Positions 17,934 to 27,536 are shown, counted from the first letter of the stretch. The stretch: 64,000 nucleotides of DNA from Streptococcus timonensis (GCF_900095845.1 NZ_FMIX01000002.1:80001-144000), one strand, 5' to 3'. The notes: generated from the letters alone by a model not told the origin. Program-made: numbers and translations.

Positions 17934-18482
17934 TTATGATTCTTTTACTTCGAGAAGACCGATATCCCCATCTTCACGACGATAGATTACATTTGTTGAT
18001 TCATCTTCAACATCTACGTAGATGAAGAAATCATGTCCTAGCAAGTCCATTTGTAGAATGGCTTCTTCTAAATCCATTGGTTTCAAATCAATTTGTTTTG
18101 AACGAACAACTTTTGGTTGTGATGTATCTGTATCTTCAACCAATGCATCTGTGAACAGCTGGCTTTTAGATACTTTATTTCTGTTTTTACGCTCAATCTT
18201 TGTTTTGTTTTTACGGATTTGACGTTCAATCTTATCTGTCACTAGGTCGATAGATCCATACATATCCTGAGAAACATCTTCTGCACGAAGGGTAATAGAA
18301 CCAAGTGGAATCGTTACTTCTACCTTAGCAGTTTTTTCACGATAGACTTTCAAGTTGACACGCGCATCTAATTCTTGATCTGCTTGGAAGTATTTTTCGA
18401 TCTTTTCGAGTTTAGAAACTACATAATCACGAATTGCTTCAGTTACTTCTAGGTTTTCACCACGGATACTATATTTAATCAT
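17934..18482 (-). CDS. hpf: Ribosome hibernation-promoting factor, long form
   Basis: 182 residues, typical of the long HPF of Firmicutes. The N-terminal RaiA/HPF domain (MIKYSIRGENLEVTEAIRDYV) is followed by a basic linker (DKIERQIRKNKTKIERKNRNK). The C-terminal dimerisation domain (RSKQIDLKPMDLEEAILQMDLLGHDFF) drives 100S ribosome formation. In pneumococcus this gene lies next to gdpP; here the acyl-CoA island separates them. It has its own promoter and terminator. Confidence 0.95.
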   Translation of the reverse strand: MIKYSIRGENLEVTEAIRDYVVSKLEKIEKYFQADQELDARVNLKVYREKTAKVEVTIPLGSITLRAEDVSQDMYGSIDLVTDKIERQIRKNKTKIERKNRNKVSKSQLFTDALVEDTDTSQPKVVRSKQIDLKPMDLEEAILQMDLLGHDFFIYVDVEDESTNVIYRREDGDIGLLEVKES

Positions 18483-18523
18483 ATAAGTACCTTCTTTCTA
18501 AACATATTTGTTTTTCTACATTT

Positions 18524-18552
18524 ATTATAACGCTTTCATATTTTTTTTGCAA
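18524..18552 (-). promoter_or_regulatory. Promoter of hpf
   Basis: Minus-strand TTGCAA (18547-18552), 17 bp, TATAAT (18524-18529). The spacer contains TGAAAGCG, a partial cre-like sequence. Confidence 0.7.
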
Positions 18553-18561
18553 TCTTTTTCC

Positions 18562-19224
18562 TCATCTTACGAGGGAAAATGTTTTAATTTTCTGACAACC
18601 AGCTTCTATCAACATTTTTTTAATACGATTTATTGTAGCACCTGTTGTATAAATATCATCAAATAATAAAATCTTTTCTGGAATCTTTACTCCCTCTTTA
18701 ATTACAAAGGGGTTTTCTACTTGCAAACGGTCTGCTCGGTTCATAGATGAACTGGCTTTAACTTCTTTTTTGTCAATAATATTGTAATAAGAAAGCCCTG
18801 TTCCCTCAATTAAACCTTCTACTTGATTAACCCCCCTTTGCTGTAATCTCTCCTTGCTTAGAGGAATAAGCACAAGCTGATAATCTTTATATTTTTGAAA
18901 TTTTTGGTAAAGAACTTTTGTAAATACCTTCCTTAATAGATAATCTCCATCAAATTTATATCTATGAAAATAATCCTTCATGGCTTCATTATAGGTAAAA
19001 ACAGCTTCATGCTCTACTTGAATCCCTTCTTTATACCAATACTGACAATCCTGGCAGGGACTTGTCTCCCCCTCCTTAAAACACGTTGGGCAGTGTTCAG
19101 GACTAATTCTTTCAAAATGATTAAAACAAGCGGAGCAGGTATAGGTCTCTTCTTTTTTGAGAAGCAATAAACTCGTAAATGATAACTCAGTTTCTAAATC
19201 TTGTCCACATATTAGACATTTCAT
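18562..19224 (-). CDS. comFC: Competence protein ComFC (phosphoribosyltransferase-like)
   Basis: 220 residues. N-terminal zinc-binding cysteine pairs (CLICG, CSAC, CPTC, CQDC) precede a phosphoribosyltransferase fold with ILLFDDIYTTGAT near the C-terminus. It is needed for DNA uptake and transformation and works with ComFA at the cytoplasmic face. It overlaps comFA by 4 nt and belongs to the same late-competence operon. It is intact. Confidence 0.93.
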   Translation of the reverse strand: MKCLICGQDLETELSFTSLLLLKKEETYTCSACFNHFERISPEHCPTCFKEGETSPCQDCQYWYKEGIQVEHEAVFTYNEAMKDYFHRYKFDGDYLLRKVFTKVLYQKFQKYKDYQLVLIPLSKERLQQRGVNQVEGLIEGTGLSYYNIIDKKEVKASSSMNRADRLQVENPFVIKEGVKIPEKILLFDDIYTTGATINRIKKMLIEAGCQKIKTFSLVR

Positions 19225-20519
19225 AGACCTGCCTCCTGATTCATCTCTTTGACTTCCTTTATAGCTTTCTTGATAGATCTATTTATCCCGTCATGAAAGA
19301 AGATAAGTTGACCTGTAGGACGATCCATACTTCTCCCCACTCGCCCTCCAATTTGGATTAAACTAGACTTGGTAAAGAGTTGGTGATTAGCTTCTACTAC
19401 AAAAACATCCACACACGGGAAAGTAACCCCGCGTTCTAGGATGGTTGTACTTATCAAAATAGTCAGCTCTCTATCTCGAAAGGCTTGTACTTGTTGCAAA
19501 CGGTCCTCTGTAACAGAAGAAACAAAACCAATTTTCTCATTGGGAAAGTCACGCTGTAAGATTTCCTTTAGCCTTTCTCCTTTTTCAATCTCTGATGCAA
19601 AAATCAGTAAAGGATAAGCCGTCTCTCTTTGTTTCTCGATATAACGCCTTAATTTGGGTACTAAACGATTTTTTTGTAAATGTTTATCGAAGTCAGATAA
19701 CCAAACTGGCTTTGGAATAACTAAAGGATTGCCATGAAAACGGCGTGGTAGACTAAGACGCTTTAATTCCCCTTGCTTGACCTTCTTATCCAACTCATCT
19801 GTAGAAGTAGCAGTCAAAAAAATTTTCAAACCACTCTCTTTTACACAGTTATTGACAGCATGATACAGTAAGGGATTGTCTACATAAGGAAAAGCATCCA
19901 CTTCATCAACTATTAATAAATCAAAAGCTTGATAGAATTTTAGTAACTGATGTGTTGTAGCAACCACTAAGGGAGTCCGAAAGTAGGGCTCTGATTCACC
20001 ATGTAGTAGAGAAATTTTACAGGTAAAATCACTCTGTAGCCGCTTATATAACTCCAAGCAGACATCTATTCTTGGACTGGCCAAACAGACTGCTCCACCC
20101 CTATTAATTACTTTAGCAACAACTTGGTAGATCATCTCTGTCTTTCCAGCGCCCGTAACTGCATGAACTAAGCTAGGTTCTTTCTTATCTACTGCTTGGA
20201 GCAAACCCATTGACACCCGTTCTTGAAAAGGCGTTAATTGACCTGACCATTTTAAAACATCTTGTCTCGGAAAATCTTCTTGAGGGAAATAATAAAGGGG
20301 CTCATCATTTCTAACTCTCTTCATAATCAAACACTCTCGGCAATAAAAGGCTCCAACGGGCAGATGCCATTCTTCCTCAACCTTGCTACCACAACGCTGA
20401 CAGACTAGTTGTTCTTTCTCTTTTCTCATAGAAAGAAGTTGTTTAGCCAGTTGTCGCTCTTCGAAACTCAATTCTTGTTCAGTAAATAGACGACCAAGAT
20501 AATTTGGATTAACTTTCAT
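19221..20519 (-). CDS. comFA: Competence DNA-translocation ATPase ComFA
   Basis: 432 residues. A four-cysteine zinc motif (CQRCGSKVEE...FYCREC) near the N-terminus is followed by a DEAD-type helicase core with Walker A TGAGKTEMIY, Walker B LLIVDEVDAF, TATSTDE, and the C-terminal helicase motif QIGGRVGRSMDRPTG. It pulls single-stranded DNA through ComEC. The cin-box stands only 7 bp before the ATG and no ribosome-binding site is visible, so the mRNA is probably nearly leaderless. Confidence 0.94.
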   Translation of the reverse strand: MKVNPNYLGRLFTEQELSFEERQLAKQLLSMRKEKEQLVCQRCGSKVEEEWHLPVGAFYCRECLIMKRVRNDEPLYYFPQEDFPRQDVLKWSGQLTPFQERVSMGLLQAVDKKEPSLVHAVTGAGKTEMIYQVVAKVINRGGAVCLASPRIDVCLELYKRLQSDFTCKISLLHGESEPYFRTPLVVATTHQLLKFYQAFDLLIVDEVDAFPYVDNPLLYHAVNNCVKESGLKIFLTATSTDELDKKVKQGELKRLSLPRRFHGNPLVIPKPVWLSDFDKHLQKNRLVPKLRRYIEKQRETAYPLLIFASEIEKGERLKEILQRDFPNEKIGFVSSVTEDRLQQVQAFRDRELTILISTTILERGVTFPCVDVFVVEANHQLFTKSSLIQIGGRVGRSMDRPTGQLIFFHDGINRSIKKAIKEVKEMNQEAGL

Positions 20520-20526
20520 ACTTATA

Positions 20527-20534
20527 TATTCGGA
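20527..20534 (-). promoter_or_regulatory. cin-box-like (ComX) promoter of comFA-comFC
   Basis: Minus-strand TCCGAATA preceded by TTTTT, one base from the consensus TACGAATA. It shares CCGAATA with the cbpD box. It lies 7 bp upstream of the comFA ATG. Confidence 0.75.
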
Positions 20535-20562
20535 AAAACTAGCGCTTTATCCTATTTTTTAG

Positions 20563-20568
20563 TACAAT
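20563..20568 (+). promoter_or_regulatory. -10 element of yigZ (probably leaderless transcript)
   Basis: TACAAT lies 6 bp before the ATG at 20575 and no Shine-Dalgarno sequence separates them, so transcription would begin at or next to the start codon. No convincing -35 is seen. Confidence 0.45.
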
Positions 20569-20574
20569 TAAACC

Positions 20575-21210
20575 ATGGAATTTAGAACAATTAGAGAAGA
20601 CGGACAAGTCCAAGAAGAAATCAAAAAATCTCGCTTCATTTGCCATGCAAAGCGTATCTATAGCGAGGAAGAGGCGCGTGACTTTATCACTTCTATCAAA
20701 AAAGAACACTACAAGGCCACCCATAACTGCTCTGCCTTTATTATCGGTGAACGTAGTGAAATCAAACGAACTAGTGACGACGGAGAACCAAGTGGCACTG
20801 CCGGTGTCCCTATGCTGGGTGTTTTAGAAAATCACAATCTTACTAATGTCTGTGTAGTTGTTACCCGATATTTTGGTGGTATTAAGTTGGGTGCCGGAGG
20901 CCTCATTCGCGCTTATGCCGGAAGTGTTGCCTTGGCAGTCAAAGAAATTGGCATCATTGAAATCAAAGAGCAGGCAGGAATTCAGATTCAAATGACTTAT
21001 GCTCAATATCAAGAATATGGCAACTTTCTGAAAGATCATAATCTTATGGAGATTGAAACCAACTTTACGGATCAAGTTGAAACCATGATTTTTGTAGATA
21101 AAGAAAATAAAGAACATATAAAATCAGAACTCATAGAATTTTATAATGGAAAGGTAATTTTAGTAGATAAAGGTTTACGAGAAGTTGAAGTTCCTGTTAA
21201 CTTAGCTTAA
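20575..21210 (+). CDS. YigZ / IMPACT family protein (UPF0029)
   Basis: 211 residues. The N-terminal UPF0029 domain holds the family signature segments DDGEPSGTAGVPML and NVCVVVTRYFGGIKLGAGGL, followed by a ferredoxin-like C-terminal domain. The eukaryotic relative IMPACT regulates Gcn2; the bacterial role is unclear, probably linked to translation. It is divergent from comFA across 55 bp. The next gene starts 13 bp downstream and is likely co-transcribed. Confidence 0.88.
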   Translation: MEFRTIREDGQVQEEIKKSRFICHAKRIYSEEEARDFITSIKKEHYKATHNCSAFIIGERSEIKRTSDDGEPSGTAGVPMLGVLENHNLTNVCVVVTRYFGGIKLGAGGLIRAYAGSVALAVKEIGIIEIKEQAGIQIQMTYAQYQEYGNFLKDHNLMEIETNFTDQVETMIFVDKENKEHIKSELIEFYNGKVILVDKGLREVEVPVNLA

Positions 21211-21223
21211 AAAGGAGAAAAAT

Positions 21224-21667
21224 ATGGTATTCGGAAAATTAATCAATGGACTCGCTGGAAATTTTAGCGAACAAAACAAAGAGACTCTAATGAAAGAGTA
21301 TGGTCAATATCTACTAGAAAATGAAGAAATCCAGATTGGGTATAAGCTCATTCGTGATGCAATCATCTTTACAAACATTCGTATTATTTTTACAGACAAA
21401 CAGGGTGCTACTGGGAAAAAAGTATCTGTCAAATCCATCTTCCTCATGAACATTGTCAATGTTGAATTGGAAACCGCTGGCGTTGGAATCGATGACAGTG
21501 AAATGACTATTACTTATCTAGAAAATGTCTTCCTAAAAGCTCATCGTGAGCACTCGAACTCTCTCAAATTCGAATTTCCAAAGAAATCCGATCTTGTTCC
21601 ACTCTATACTTATTTGTTAGAACTAGCTTACCAAAACCGTCTGAGAATTAACGGTTTAGATCATTGA
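21224..21667 (+). CDS. Bacterial PH-domain protein
   Basis: 147 residues resembling the bacterial pleckstrin-homology-like family: a short N-terminal helix, then a beta-rich body (IQIGYKLIRDAIIFTNIRIIFTDKQG) and a C-terminal helix (DLVPLYTYLLELAYQNRL). No membrane segment is present. It follows yigZ by 13 bp with RBS aaaggag and ends in a terminator. Its function is not known. Confidence 0.7.
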   Translation: MVFGKLINGLAGNFSEQNKETLMKEYGQYLLENEEIQIGYKLIRDAIIFTNIRIIFTDKQGATGKKVSVKSIFLMNIVNVELETAGVGIDDSEMTITYLENVFLKAHREHSNSLKFEFPKKSDLVPLYTYLLELAYQNRLRINGLDH

Positions 21668-21674
21668 TATAAAA

Positions 21675-21699
21675 AAATCCTATCGCTTCGATAGGATTT
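21675..21699 (+). terminator. Terminator after the PH-domain gene
   Basis: Stem AAATCCTATCG / CGATAGGATTT with loop CTT, followed by a modest T-rich run. Its symmetry allows use in both directions. Confidence 0.75.
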
Positions 21700-21705
21700 C
21701 TATAT

Positions 21706-21734
21706 TTTACAAATAATCTAGATAGGGTTATACT
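21706..21734 (+). promoter_or_regulatory. Promoter of cysK
   Basis: TTTACA (21706-21711), 17 bp, TATACT (21729-21734), about 30 bp before the start codon. Confidence 0.75.
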
Positions 21735-21763
21735 AGGTACAACTTACAAAAAGAGGTATTCAC

Positions 21764-22690
21764 ATGGCTATTTATAACAATATCACAGAACTTATCGGAA
21801 AAACACCGATTGTTAAATTGAATAACATTGTACCAGAAGGTGCAGCAGACGTTTACGTAAAACTAGAAGCTTTTAACCCAGGTTCATCCGTTAAGGACCG
21901 CATTGCTCTCAGCATGATTGAAAAAGCAGAGCAAGAGGGTAAACTGAAACCAGGATCTACAATTGTAGAAGCAACAAGCGGGAACACTGGTATCGGTCTT
22001 TCATGGGTTGGTGCTGCTAAAGGTTATAAAGTTGTCATCGTTATGCCTGAAACAATGAGTGTTGAACGCCGTAAGATTATCCAAGCTTATGGTGCTGAAC
22101 TAGTCCTTACTCCTGGTAGTGAAGGTATGAAAGGTGCAATTGCAAAAGCGCAAGAAATTGCTGCTGAACGCGATGGTTTCCTTCCATTACAGTTTAATAA
22201 CCAAGCTAACCCAGAAGTTCACGAAAGAACAACAGGAGCTGAAATTCTAGCTGATTTCGGAGCTAATGGTTTAGATGCCTTTGTTGCTGGTGTTGGTACT
22301 GGAGGAACTATTTCAGGTGTTTCTCATGCTCTTAAAACTGCTAACTCAAACATTCAAGTTTTTGCAGTTGAGGCAGACGAGTCAGCAATCTTATCAGGTG
22401 AAAAACCAGGACCTCACAAAATTCAAGGTATCTCTGCAGGATTCATCCCAGAAACACTTGATACAGAAGCTTATGATGGTATCGTTCGTGTGACATCAGA
22501 CAATGCTCTTGCACTTGGTCGCGAAATTGGTGGAAAAGAAGGTTTCTTGGTTGGTATTTCTTCTGCCGCAGCTATCTATGCAGCAATCGAAGTTGCTAAA
22601 AAACTTGGGGCAGGTAAAAAAGTCCTTGCGCTTGCACCAGATAACGGAGAACGTTACCTATCTACAGCACTCTATGAGTTCGAAGTCTAG
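21764..22690 (+). CDS. cysK: Cysteine synthase A (O-acetylserine sulfhydrylase)
   Basis: 308 residues. The PLP lysine lies in [15 protein letters not shown]. The phosphate and substrate loops [11 protein letters not shown] and [11 protein letters not shown] are present, as is LVGISSAA. It makes cysteine from O-acetylserine and sulfide in the cytoplasm. It is transcribed alone, with its own promoter and terminator. No T-box or S-box leader is visible. Confidence 0.95.
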   Translation: MAIYNNITELIGKTPIVKLNNIVPEGAADVYVKLEAFNPGSSVKDRIALSMIEKAEQEGKLKPGSTIVEATSGNTGIGLSWVGAAKGYKVVIVMPETMSVERRKIIQAYGAELVLTPGSEGMKGAIAKAQEIAAERDGFLPLQFNNQANPEVHERTTGAEILADFGANGLDAFVAGVGTGGTISGVSHALKTANSNIQVFAVEADESAILSGEKPGPHKIQGISAGFIPETLDTEAYDGIVRVTSDNALALGREIGGKEGFLVGISSAAAIYAAIEVAKKLGAGKKVLALAPDNGERYLSTALYEFEV

Positions 22691-22704
22691 TCTCCTAAAT
22701 ACAC

Positions 22705-22726
22705 AAAGCCCTTTAACAAGGGCTTT
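22705..22726 (+). terminator. Terminator after cysK
   Basis: AAAGCCCTT / AAGGGCTTT hairpin followed by TTATTTTTT. Confidence 0.85.
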
Positions 22727-22742
22727 TTATTTTTTCTATAAG

Positions 22743-22770
22743 AAAGAGGAAGCAAATCTGCTTCCTCTTT
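22743..22770 (-). terminator. Terminator after tsf
   Basis: AAAGAGGAAGC / GCTTCCTCTTT hairpin next to the tsf stop. It lies between convergent cysK and tsf and can act in both directions. Confidence 0.75.
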
Positions 22771-22776
22771 TTGTTA

Positions 22777-23817
22777 TTAGTTATTCAAAGCTGCTGCCAT
22801 TGTAGCTGCAACTTCAGCTTCAAAGTCATTTGCAGCTTTTTCGATACCTTCACCAACTTCAAAGCGAGCGAACTCAACTACTGAAGCGTTAACTGATTCA
22901 AGGTATGCTTCAACTGTCTTGCTGTCATCCATGATGTAGACTTGTGCAAGAAGTGTGTATGCTTGGTCAACTTTAGTGTTGTCAAGCATGAAGCGATCCA
23001 TTTTACCTGGAATGATTTTATCCCAGATTTTTTCTGGTTTACCTTCTGCAGCCAACTCTGCTTTAATGTCAGCTTCAGCTTGAGCGATAACTTCATCAGT
23101 CAATTGTGCTTTTGATCCATACTTCAAGTGTGGAAGAGCTGGTTTGTTAACCATTGCACGGCTTTCGTTATCTTGGTCGATTACGTGGTTCAATTGAGCC
23201 AACTCATCTTTAACAAATTGCTCATCCAATTCTTTGTATGAAAGAACTGTTGGTTTCATCGCAGCAATATGCATTGATATTTGTTTAGCAAGCGCTTCGT
23301 CTCCACCTTCGATTACAGAGATAACACCGATACGTCCGCCGTTGTGTTGGTATGCACCGAAGTGTTGTGCATCTGTTTTTTCAATCAAAGCAAAGCGACG
23401 GAATGAGATTTTTTCTCCGATTGTAGCAGTTGCAGATACGTATGCTGCTTCAAGAGTTTCACCTGAAGGCATTGTCAAAGCAAGAGCTTCTTCGTTGTTA
23501 GCTGGTTTACCTTCAGCAATGACTTTCGCAGTTGCATTTACCAATTCAACGAATTGAGCGTTTTTCGCAACGAAGTCTGTTTCAGCATTTACTTCAACTA
23601 CTGCTGCAACGTTACCGTTCACATAAACACCAGTCAAACCTTCAGCGGCAACACGGTCAGCTTTCTTAGCTGCCTTAGCCATACCTTTTTCGCGAAGTAA
23701 TTCGATCGCCTTTTCGATGTCACCTTCAACCTCAACCAAGGCTTTCTTAGCGTCCATGACACCAGCACCAGATTTTTCACGCAACTCTTTAACAAGTTTA
23801 GCTGTAATTTCTGCCAT
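22777..23817 (-). CDS. tsf: Translation elongation factor Ts
   Basis: 346 residues, the long form typical of streptococci. The N-terminal signature is [20 protein letters not shown], followed by the core contacting EF-Tu ([13 protein letters not shown]). It regenerates EF-Tu-GTP. It lies downstream of rpsB across a 78-bp spacer holding a terminator-like hairpin, which would lower tsf relative to rpsB expression. RBS ataggag is 7 nt before the ATG. Confidence 0.97.
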   Translation of the reverse strand: MAEITAKLVKELREKSGAGVMDAKKALVEVEGDIEKAIELLREKGMAKAAKKADRVAAEGLTGVYVNGNVAAVVEVNAETDFVAKNAQFVELVNATAKVIAEGKPANNEEALALTMPSGETLEAAYVSATATIGEKISFRRFALIEKTDAQHFGAYQHNGGRIGVISVIEGGDEALAKQISMHIAAMKPTVLSYKELDEQFVKDELAQLNHVIDQDNESRAMVNKPALPHLKYGSKAQLTDEVIAQAEADIKAELAAEGKPEKIWDKIIPGKMDRFMLDNTKVDQAYTLLAQVYIMDDSKTVEAYLESVNASVVEFARFEVGEGIEKAANDFEAEVAATMAAALNN

Positions 23818-23843
23818 TTTGATTCTCCTATATTTTTTAAAAA

Positions 23844-23874
23844 TAGGAGAGCCGGGCTAAGCCCTGCCCTCCTA
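23844..23874 (-). terminator. Intra-operon hairpin between rpsB and tsf (partial terminator or attenuator)
   Basis: Minus-strand stem with outer arms TAGGAG / CTCCTA and inner GGGCT / AGCCC, directly followed by TTTTT. It sits in the rpsB-tsf spacer, so readthrough must be partial. Confidence 0.65.
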
Positions 23875-23895
23875 GGTAATTACTATTGATATGAA

Positions 23896-24678
23896 TTAAG
23901 CGTTGTCGCCTTCAACAACTTCAACGATTTCTTCGATTGAGTCTGCTTGAGCTTCTGAAACTGCAAATTCTGCTTCAACTGCTGCTACAGCATCTTCACC
24001 TTGGCGACCTTCGATGATAGCGTCTGCCAATTTAGCTGTGATCAACTTAACTGCGCGGATAGCGTCATCGTTAGCTGGGATGATTACATCGATATCATCT
24101 GGATCAGTGTTTGTGTCAACCATCGCTACAACTGGGATACCCAATTTTTTAGCTTCTTTAACAGCGATTTGCTCTTTATGTGGGTCAACTACGTACATTA
24201 CATCTGGAATGCGAGGCATGTCTTCGATACCACCCAAGAATTTTTCAAGACGTGCACGTTGTTTGTTAAGAAGTGCAACTTCTTTCTTAGGAAGAACTTC
24301 GAAAGTTCCATCTTCTTCCATACGTTTGATTTCTTTCAAGCGAGCGATACGTTTTTGGATTGTTCCCCAGTTTGTAAGAGTTCCACCCAACCAACGGTGG
24401 TTGATGAAGTATTGTCCTGCACGAACAGCTTCTTCAGCAACTGCATCAGCGGCTTGTTTCTTAGTACCAACGAACAATACAACTGCATCGTTAGCTGCAG
24501 CATCACGCATAAAGTCGTATGCTTGGTCAGCGTATTTTACAGTTTGTTGTAAGTCGATAACGTGGATTCCGTTACGCTCTGTGAAGATGTATTTAGCCAT
24601 CTTAGGGTTCCAGCGACGAGTTTGGTGACCGAAGTGTACACCAGCCTCAAGAAGTTGTTTCATTGAAATTACTGCCAT
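23896..24678 (-). CDS. rpsB: 30S ribosomal protein S2
   Basis: 260 residues from the ATG at 24678, which has RBS aaggag 8 nt upstream. The frame is open to 24762, but that extension has no RBS and is not part of S2. Signatures are [22 protein letters not shown] and the later [16 protein letters not shown]. It binds the 30S platform and is needed for S1 attachment. It heads the rpsB-tsf operon with a leader of roughly 110 nt. Confidence 0.97.
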   Translation of the reverse strand: MAVISMKQLLEAGVHFGHQTRRWNPKMAKYIFTERNGIHVIDLQQTVKYADQAYDFMRDAAANDAVVLFVGTKKQAADAVAEEAVRAGQYFINHRWLGGTLTNWGTIQKRIARLKEIKRMEEDGTFEVLPKKEVALLNKQRARLEKFLGGIEDMPRIPDVMYVVDPHKEQIAVKEAKKLGIPVVAMVDTNTDPDDIDVIIPANDDAIRAVKLITAKLADAIIEGRQGEDAVAAVEAEFAVSEAQADSIEEIVEVVEGDNA

Positions 24679-24794
24679 GAGTATTTCTCCTTTTTTGTTT
24701 TTTCCTCTTCTCGATTTCAGCTTGCAAAACGACCCGAGGGCAACAGTTTCACAATTCATCAAGAATGAGTATTATCGTTTACACGACAAGTTTC

Positions 24795-24823
24795 ATTCTA
24801 CCATAGTTTATCGTATTTTTCAA
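24795..24823 (-). promoter_or_regulatory. Promoter of rpsB-tsf
   Basis: Minus-strand TTGAAA (24818-24823), 17 bp, TAGAAT (24795-24800). The roughly 110-nt leader to the rpsB start may hold an S2 autoregulatory structure; I could not fold one confidently. Confidence 0.7.
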
Positions 24824-24881
24824 GTTATTTTAAATTATTTTCTATTAAAAACTGCTATCCTAACTAAACAAAAAATAAAAA

Positions 24882-24900
24882 GAGACTCAATACGAGTCTC
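24882..24900 (-). terminator. Terminator after pcsB
   Basis: GAGACTC / GAGTCTC hairpin with 5-nt loop, followed on the minus strand by TTTTTATTTTTTG. Confidence 0.85.
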
Positions 24901-24908
24901 AGCATTTT

Positions 24909-26132
24909 TTAGTTTGGATAGATGTATGTTACTCCACCTGGGTTGAACCATCCACGGTGATTTCCGATTGTACGGTTTCCACCATAGTTTGATTCTGATA
25001 CTTGGATACGTGATGAAGACTCAACAGCTGTAACGACTGCAACGTGTCCATAACCACCATCATTCCAACAAGCGATAGCTCCTACTTGCGGTGTAGAACC
25101 TGTACGGAAGCCGGCTGCTGCTGCACTTGCAGCCCACTGTCCACCATTACCCCAGTAGTCTCCGGCCCAAGGTGCCAACGTTTTAGCTCCCCATGTACAT
25201 TCTCCAACAGGATAGCTTGAAGCATTTGTATTGTATGTAGGACGTTGTTTAACTGGTGCTGGTGTTGCAACAGGTGTTGGTGCCGGCGTTGATGTTCCTT
25301 CCTCAGAATTTGCTGCAGGTGTAGCTGTTGAAGCTGTAGCCGTAGCTTTTACTTGTTCAACAAGTGTAGTGTTAGCAGATGCGACTACAGATTGACGTTG
25401 ACTAGCTTGTTGAGCTTTATAAGCTGCTTCTGCCTCAGCTGCTGCTTTTGCTTCTGCTTCTGCCGCTGCCTTTTTCTCTAACAAACTAGCTTTTTCGCTC
25501 TCAGCTGTAGCTTTCTCAGCTGCAAGGTTCAATTCAGCAACTTTTAATTCTGCTTGTTTAGTTGTCAAAACTTGAGCATCGTCAGCCAGTGTTTGTTGGT
25601 TAGCAATAACTGTATTGATAGCTTCGTTGTTTGCCACTTGTTTTTCAGCGATAGCTTTTTTATCTTCTTTTTGTTGTTCCAACATTTTGTTGTTAGCAGA
25701 TACAATTTCACTCATTGCAGCAACACGAGAAATAGCTTCTGTGATTGAGTTTGAGTTGATAATTGTGTTGATATAACTTGTAGCAGTTCCATTAGTTTGT
25801 GCGCTACGAGCTTGGTTCTCAAGAGAAGCATTACGAGCTACGATGTTTTTTGATAACTCAGTAATTTCTCCTTCGAGTTGCTTAGATTCTGCTTGTAGAG
25901 TATCGTTTTCAACTTGTAATTTCTCTTGTTCAGTTTGAATTGCTGAAACTTGCTCTTGGATTTGATCAACTTGCTTTTGAGCTTCTGCTTGTTGCGCTGT
26001 CAAAGAACTAATTTTACTATCTTGAGCAGCAATTTTATCGTCTGTATTGTCAGCTTTTACTGTCGAAAGGATTGCTCCTTGTGAAACTAATACTGTACTC
26101 AATAAAAGTGACGCTAAGATTTTTTTCTTCAT
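24909..26132 (-). CDS. pcsB: Cell-separation peptidoglycan hydrolase PcsB (CHAP domain)
   Basis: 407 residues. The signal peptide ends near VKA (about residue 27). A long coiled-coil region (about 30-250, Q/E/K/A-rich) and an Ala/Pro/Thr linker (about 255-300) follow, then a C-terminal CHAP domain with catalytic Cys in VGECTWGAK and His in GGYGHVAVV. PcsB is activated by FtsEX to split daughter cells, and is essential or nearly so in pneumococcus. It is known to be under WalRK control; a WalR-like box lies upstream at 26193-26209. Confidence 0.94.
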   Translation of the reverse strand: MKKKILASLLLSTVLVSQGAILSTVKADNTDDKIAAQDSKISSLTAQQAEAQKQVDQIQEQVSAIQTEQEKLQVENDTLQAESKQLEGEITELSKNIVARNASLENQARSAQTNGTATSYINTIINSNSITEAISRVAAMSEIVSANNKMLEQQKEDKKAIAEKQVANNEAINTVIANQQTLADDAQVLTTKQAELKVAELNLAAEKATAESEKASLLEKKAAAEAEAKAAAEAEAAYKAQQASQRQSVVASANTTLVEQVKATATASTATPAANSEEGTSTPAPTPVATPAPVKQRPTYNTNASSYPVGECTWGAKTLAPWAGDYWGNGGQWAASAAAAGFRTGSTPQVGAIACWNDGGYGHVAVVTAVESSSRIQVSESNYGGNRTIGNHRGWFNPGGVTYIYPN

Positions 26133-26165
26133 ATTGGTATATACTCCTTCTTTTAAGACATTACT

Positions 26166-26209
26166 AGTATATCAAAAAAAGGCTTAATAAATATTACGTC
26201 TTTATTACA
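26166..26209 (-). promoter_or_regulatory. pcsB promoter region with WalR (VicR) box
   Basis: Minus-strand TGTAAT, 5 bp, CGTAAT (26193-26209) matches the WalR pattern TGTWAH-N5-TGTWAH with one mismatch. The -10 TATACT is at 26166-26171. This agrees with the known WalRK regulation of pcsB in pneumococcus. Confidence 0.7.
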
Positions 26210-26223
26210 GTTTTATTTCTTTA

Positions 26224-26718
26224 TTATAGATATATTTTTTCAAAAATAAACTGAAAAACTAACATCCAAATAAAATTTAAGATCATGGTTGGCACCAAAC
26301 TATAGATTATAAAAAATGTTAGGCTTTCAGATGTTAATCCAATAGCCTGCGCAAGCATAAAGCCACCAAATTCAAATAAGAAAGTCATCACCAGTATTGC
26401 TAACATTCTAGTCCATCTATTTACCAATATGACAGAATTATTTTTATAAACAATAGCACCAACTATAATAAAAAGAAGGCTTGCTAATCCTATTAAATGA
26501 AAGAAATAAATATCGTATATGACACCTAGAACCAAGCAATAAGCCAAAAATAAATACTCAGAGACTTCAATCGTCTCAAATAATAGAAATAGAAAAATAA
26601 AGTGACTAATAATATGAAAATGAGGAAAAAAACTATTTACAAATTGTCCTAAATGGCTATCTATTAACAAAATAAGGGGCAAGAGGATAAACATTCCTAT
26701 CTGTTTCAACTGTCTCAT
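26224..26718 (-). CDS. mreD: Rod-shape / peripheral wall protein MreD
   Basis: 164 residues, very hydrophobic, with about five membrane segments (FILLPLILLIDSHLG, IFLFLLFETIEV and others), consistent with MreD. It overlaps mreC by 4 nt, the usual mreCD coupling. With MreC and RodZ it directs side-wall peptidoglycan synthesis in ovococci. Recognition rests mostly on context and membrane pattern. Confidence 0.88.
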   Translation of the reverse strand: MRQLKQIGMFILLPLILLIDSHLGQFVNSFFPHFHIISHFIFLFLLFETIEVSEYLFLAYCLVLGVIYDIYFFHLIGLASLLFIIVGAIVYKNNSVILVNRWTRMLAILVMTFLFEFGGFMLAQAIGLTSESLTFFIIYSLVPTMILNFIWMLVFQFIFEKIYL

Positions 26719-27536
26719 GATGGATTCCCCACTAGCTCTACAACCTTCACATTCATCGAGTCAGCATAAAGCTTAACCATAACTTCTCTTGTCAGATAAT
26801 CGCTACTATGAGTCACAGAAACTACTTCCCCAACAGGAATGTCTGCTGCATTAAAGTTTCCTAAACCACTGGTCGTCACCTTGTCTCCTTGACTGATATC
26901 GCCACTACTATTTAGCTGGCTAATCTTAAGTAGCTCTTTTTCCTTATCATAGCCAATAATAATTCCATAAATGCTACTAGATTCATGCTGAATTTTTACT
27001 GAAATTTTATCAGTGTTCTCAGCATTTGTTAACAAATTGACGATGGTTGAATGCTCTTCAACCTTTTCAACACTACCAATAAGCCCGCCACCAGCAACAA
27101 CAAGCATATTACTAGTAACACCTTTTAAAGAACCTGCATCAACTGTCAATTCTTGCTTCCAAGCAGCAGGTGTTCTCATAATCACATCCGAAGCAATCAA
27201 CTTGGTGGCGTTTAATTTTGACTTCATTTCTAACAATTGGCGTAATTGTTCATTCTCTTCTTTTAGACTTTCTGATTCATTAGACTCTTTTTTCATACGA
27301 TAGAATTCGCTTTTGAGAGTCTCATTTTCATTGTAGGTTCTAGTTAAATGTCCTAAATCAGATTTTACAGAAGATAACCACTGAAATGGTTTTTCTACCA
27401 TTCTGTCAATAAGAGAAAGGCCATCACTTGCTTTTGTCACAAATGTACTCGATTTTGTTGTTACTAAAAATACTCCAACAATTATCGTTACGGCAAATAG
27501 GACGATGATATACTTTGATTTTTTAAAACGATTCAT
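26715..27536 (-). CDS. mreC: Cell-shape protein MreC
   Basis: 273 residues. One N-terminal membrane segment (YIIVLFAVTIIVGVFLV, about 9-25) is followed by a coiled coil (about 65-105, ESLKEENEQLRQLLEMK) and a double beta-barrel domain with LIASDVIMRTPAAWKQELTVDAG and GGGLIGSVEKV. It is the extracellular scaffold of peripheral wall synthesis. It precedes mreD with a 4-nt overlap, in the same strand run as the ECF genes. Confidence 0.94.
   Translation of the reverse strand: MNRFKKSKYIIVLFAVTIIVGVFLVTTKSSTFVTKASDGLSLIDRMVEKPFQWLSSVKSDLGHLTRTYNENETLKSEFYRMKKESNESESLKEENEQLRQLLEMKSKLNATKLIASDVIMRTPAAWKQELTVDAGSLKGVTSNMLVVAGGGLIGSVEKVEEHSTIVNLLTNAENTDKISVKIQHESSSIYGIIIGYDKEKELLKISQLNSSGDISQGDKVTTSGLGNFNAADIPVGEVVSVTHSSDYLTREVMVKLYADSMNVKVVELVGNPS

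Noticed and set aside
24001..24628. Two long plus-strand frames (183 and 204 codons) opposite rpsB
   Set aside because: Both are antisense to a highly biased ribosomal protein gene, without signals or a plausible product.
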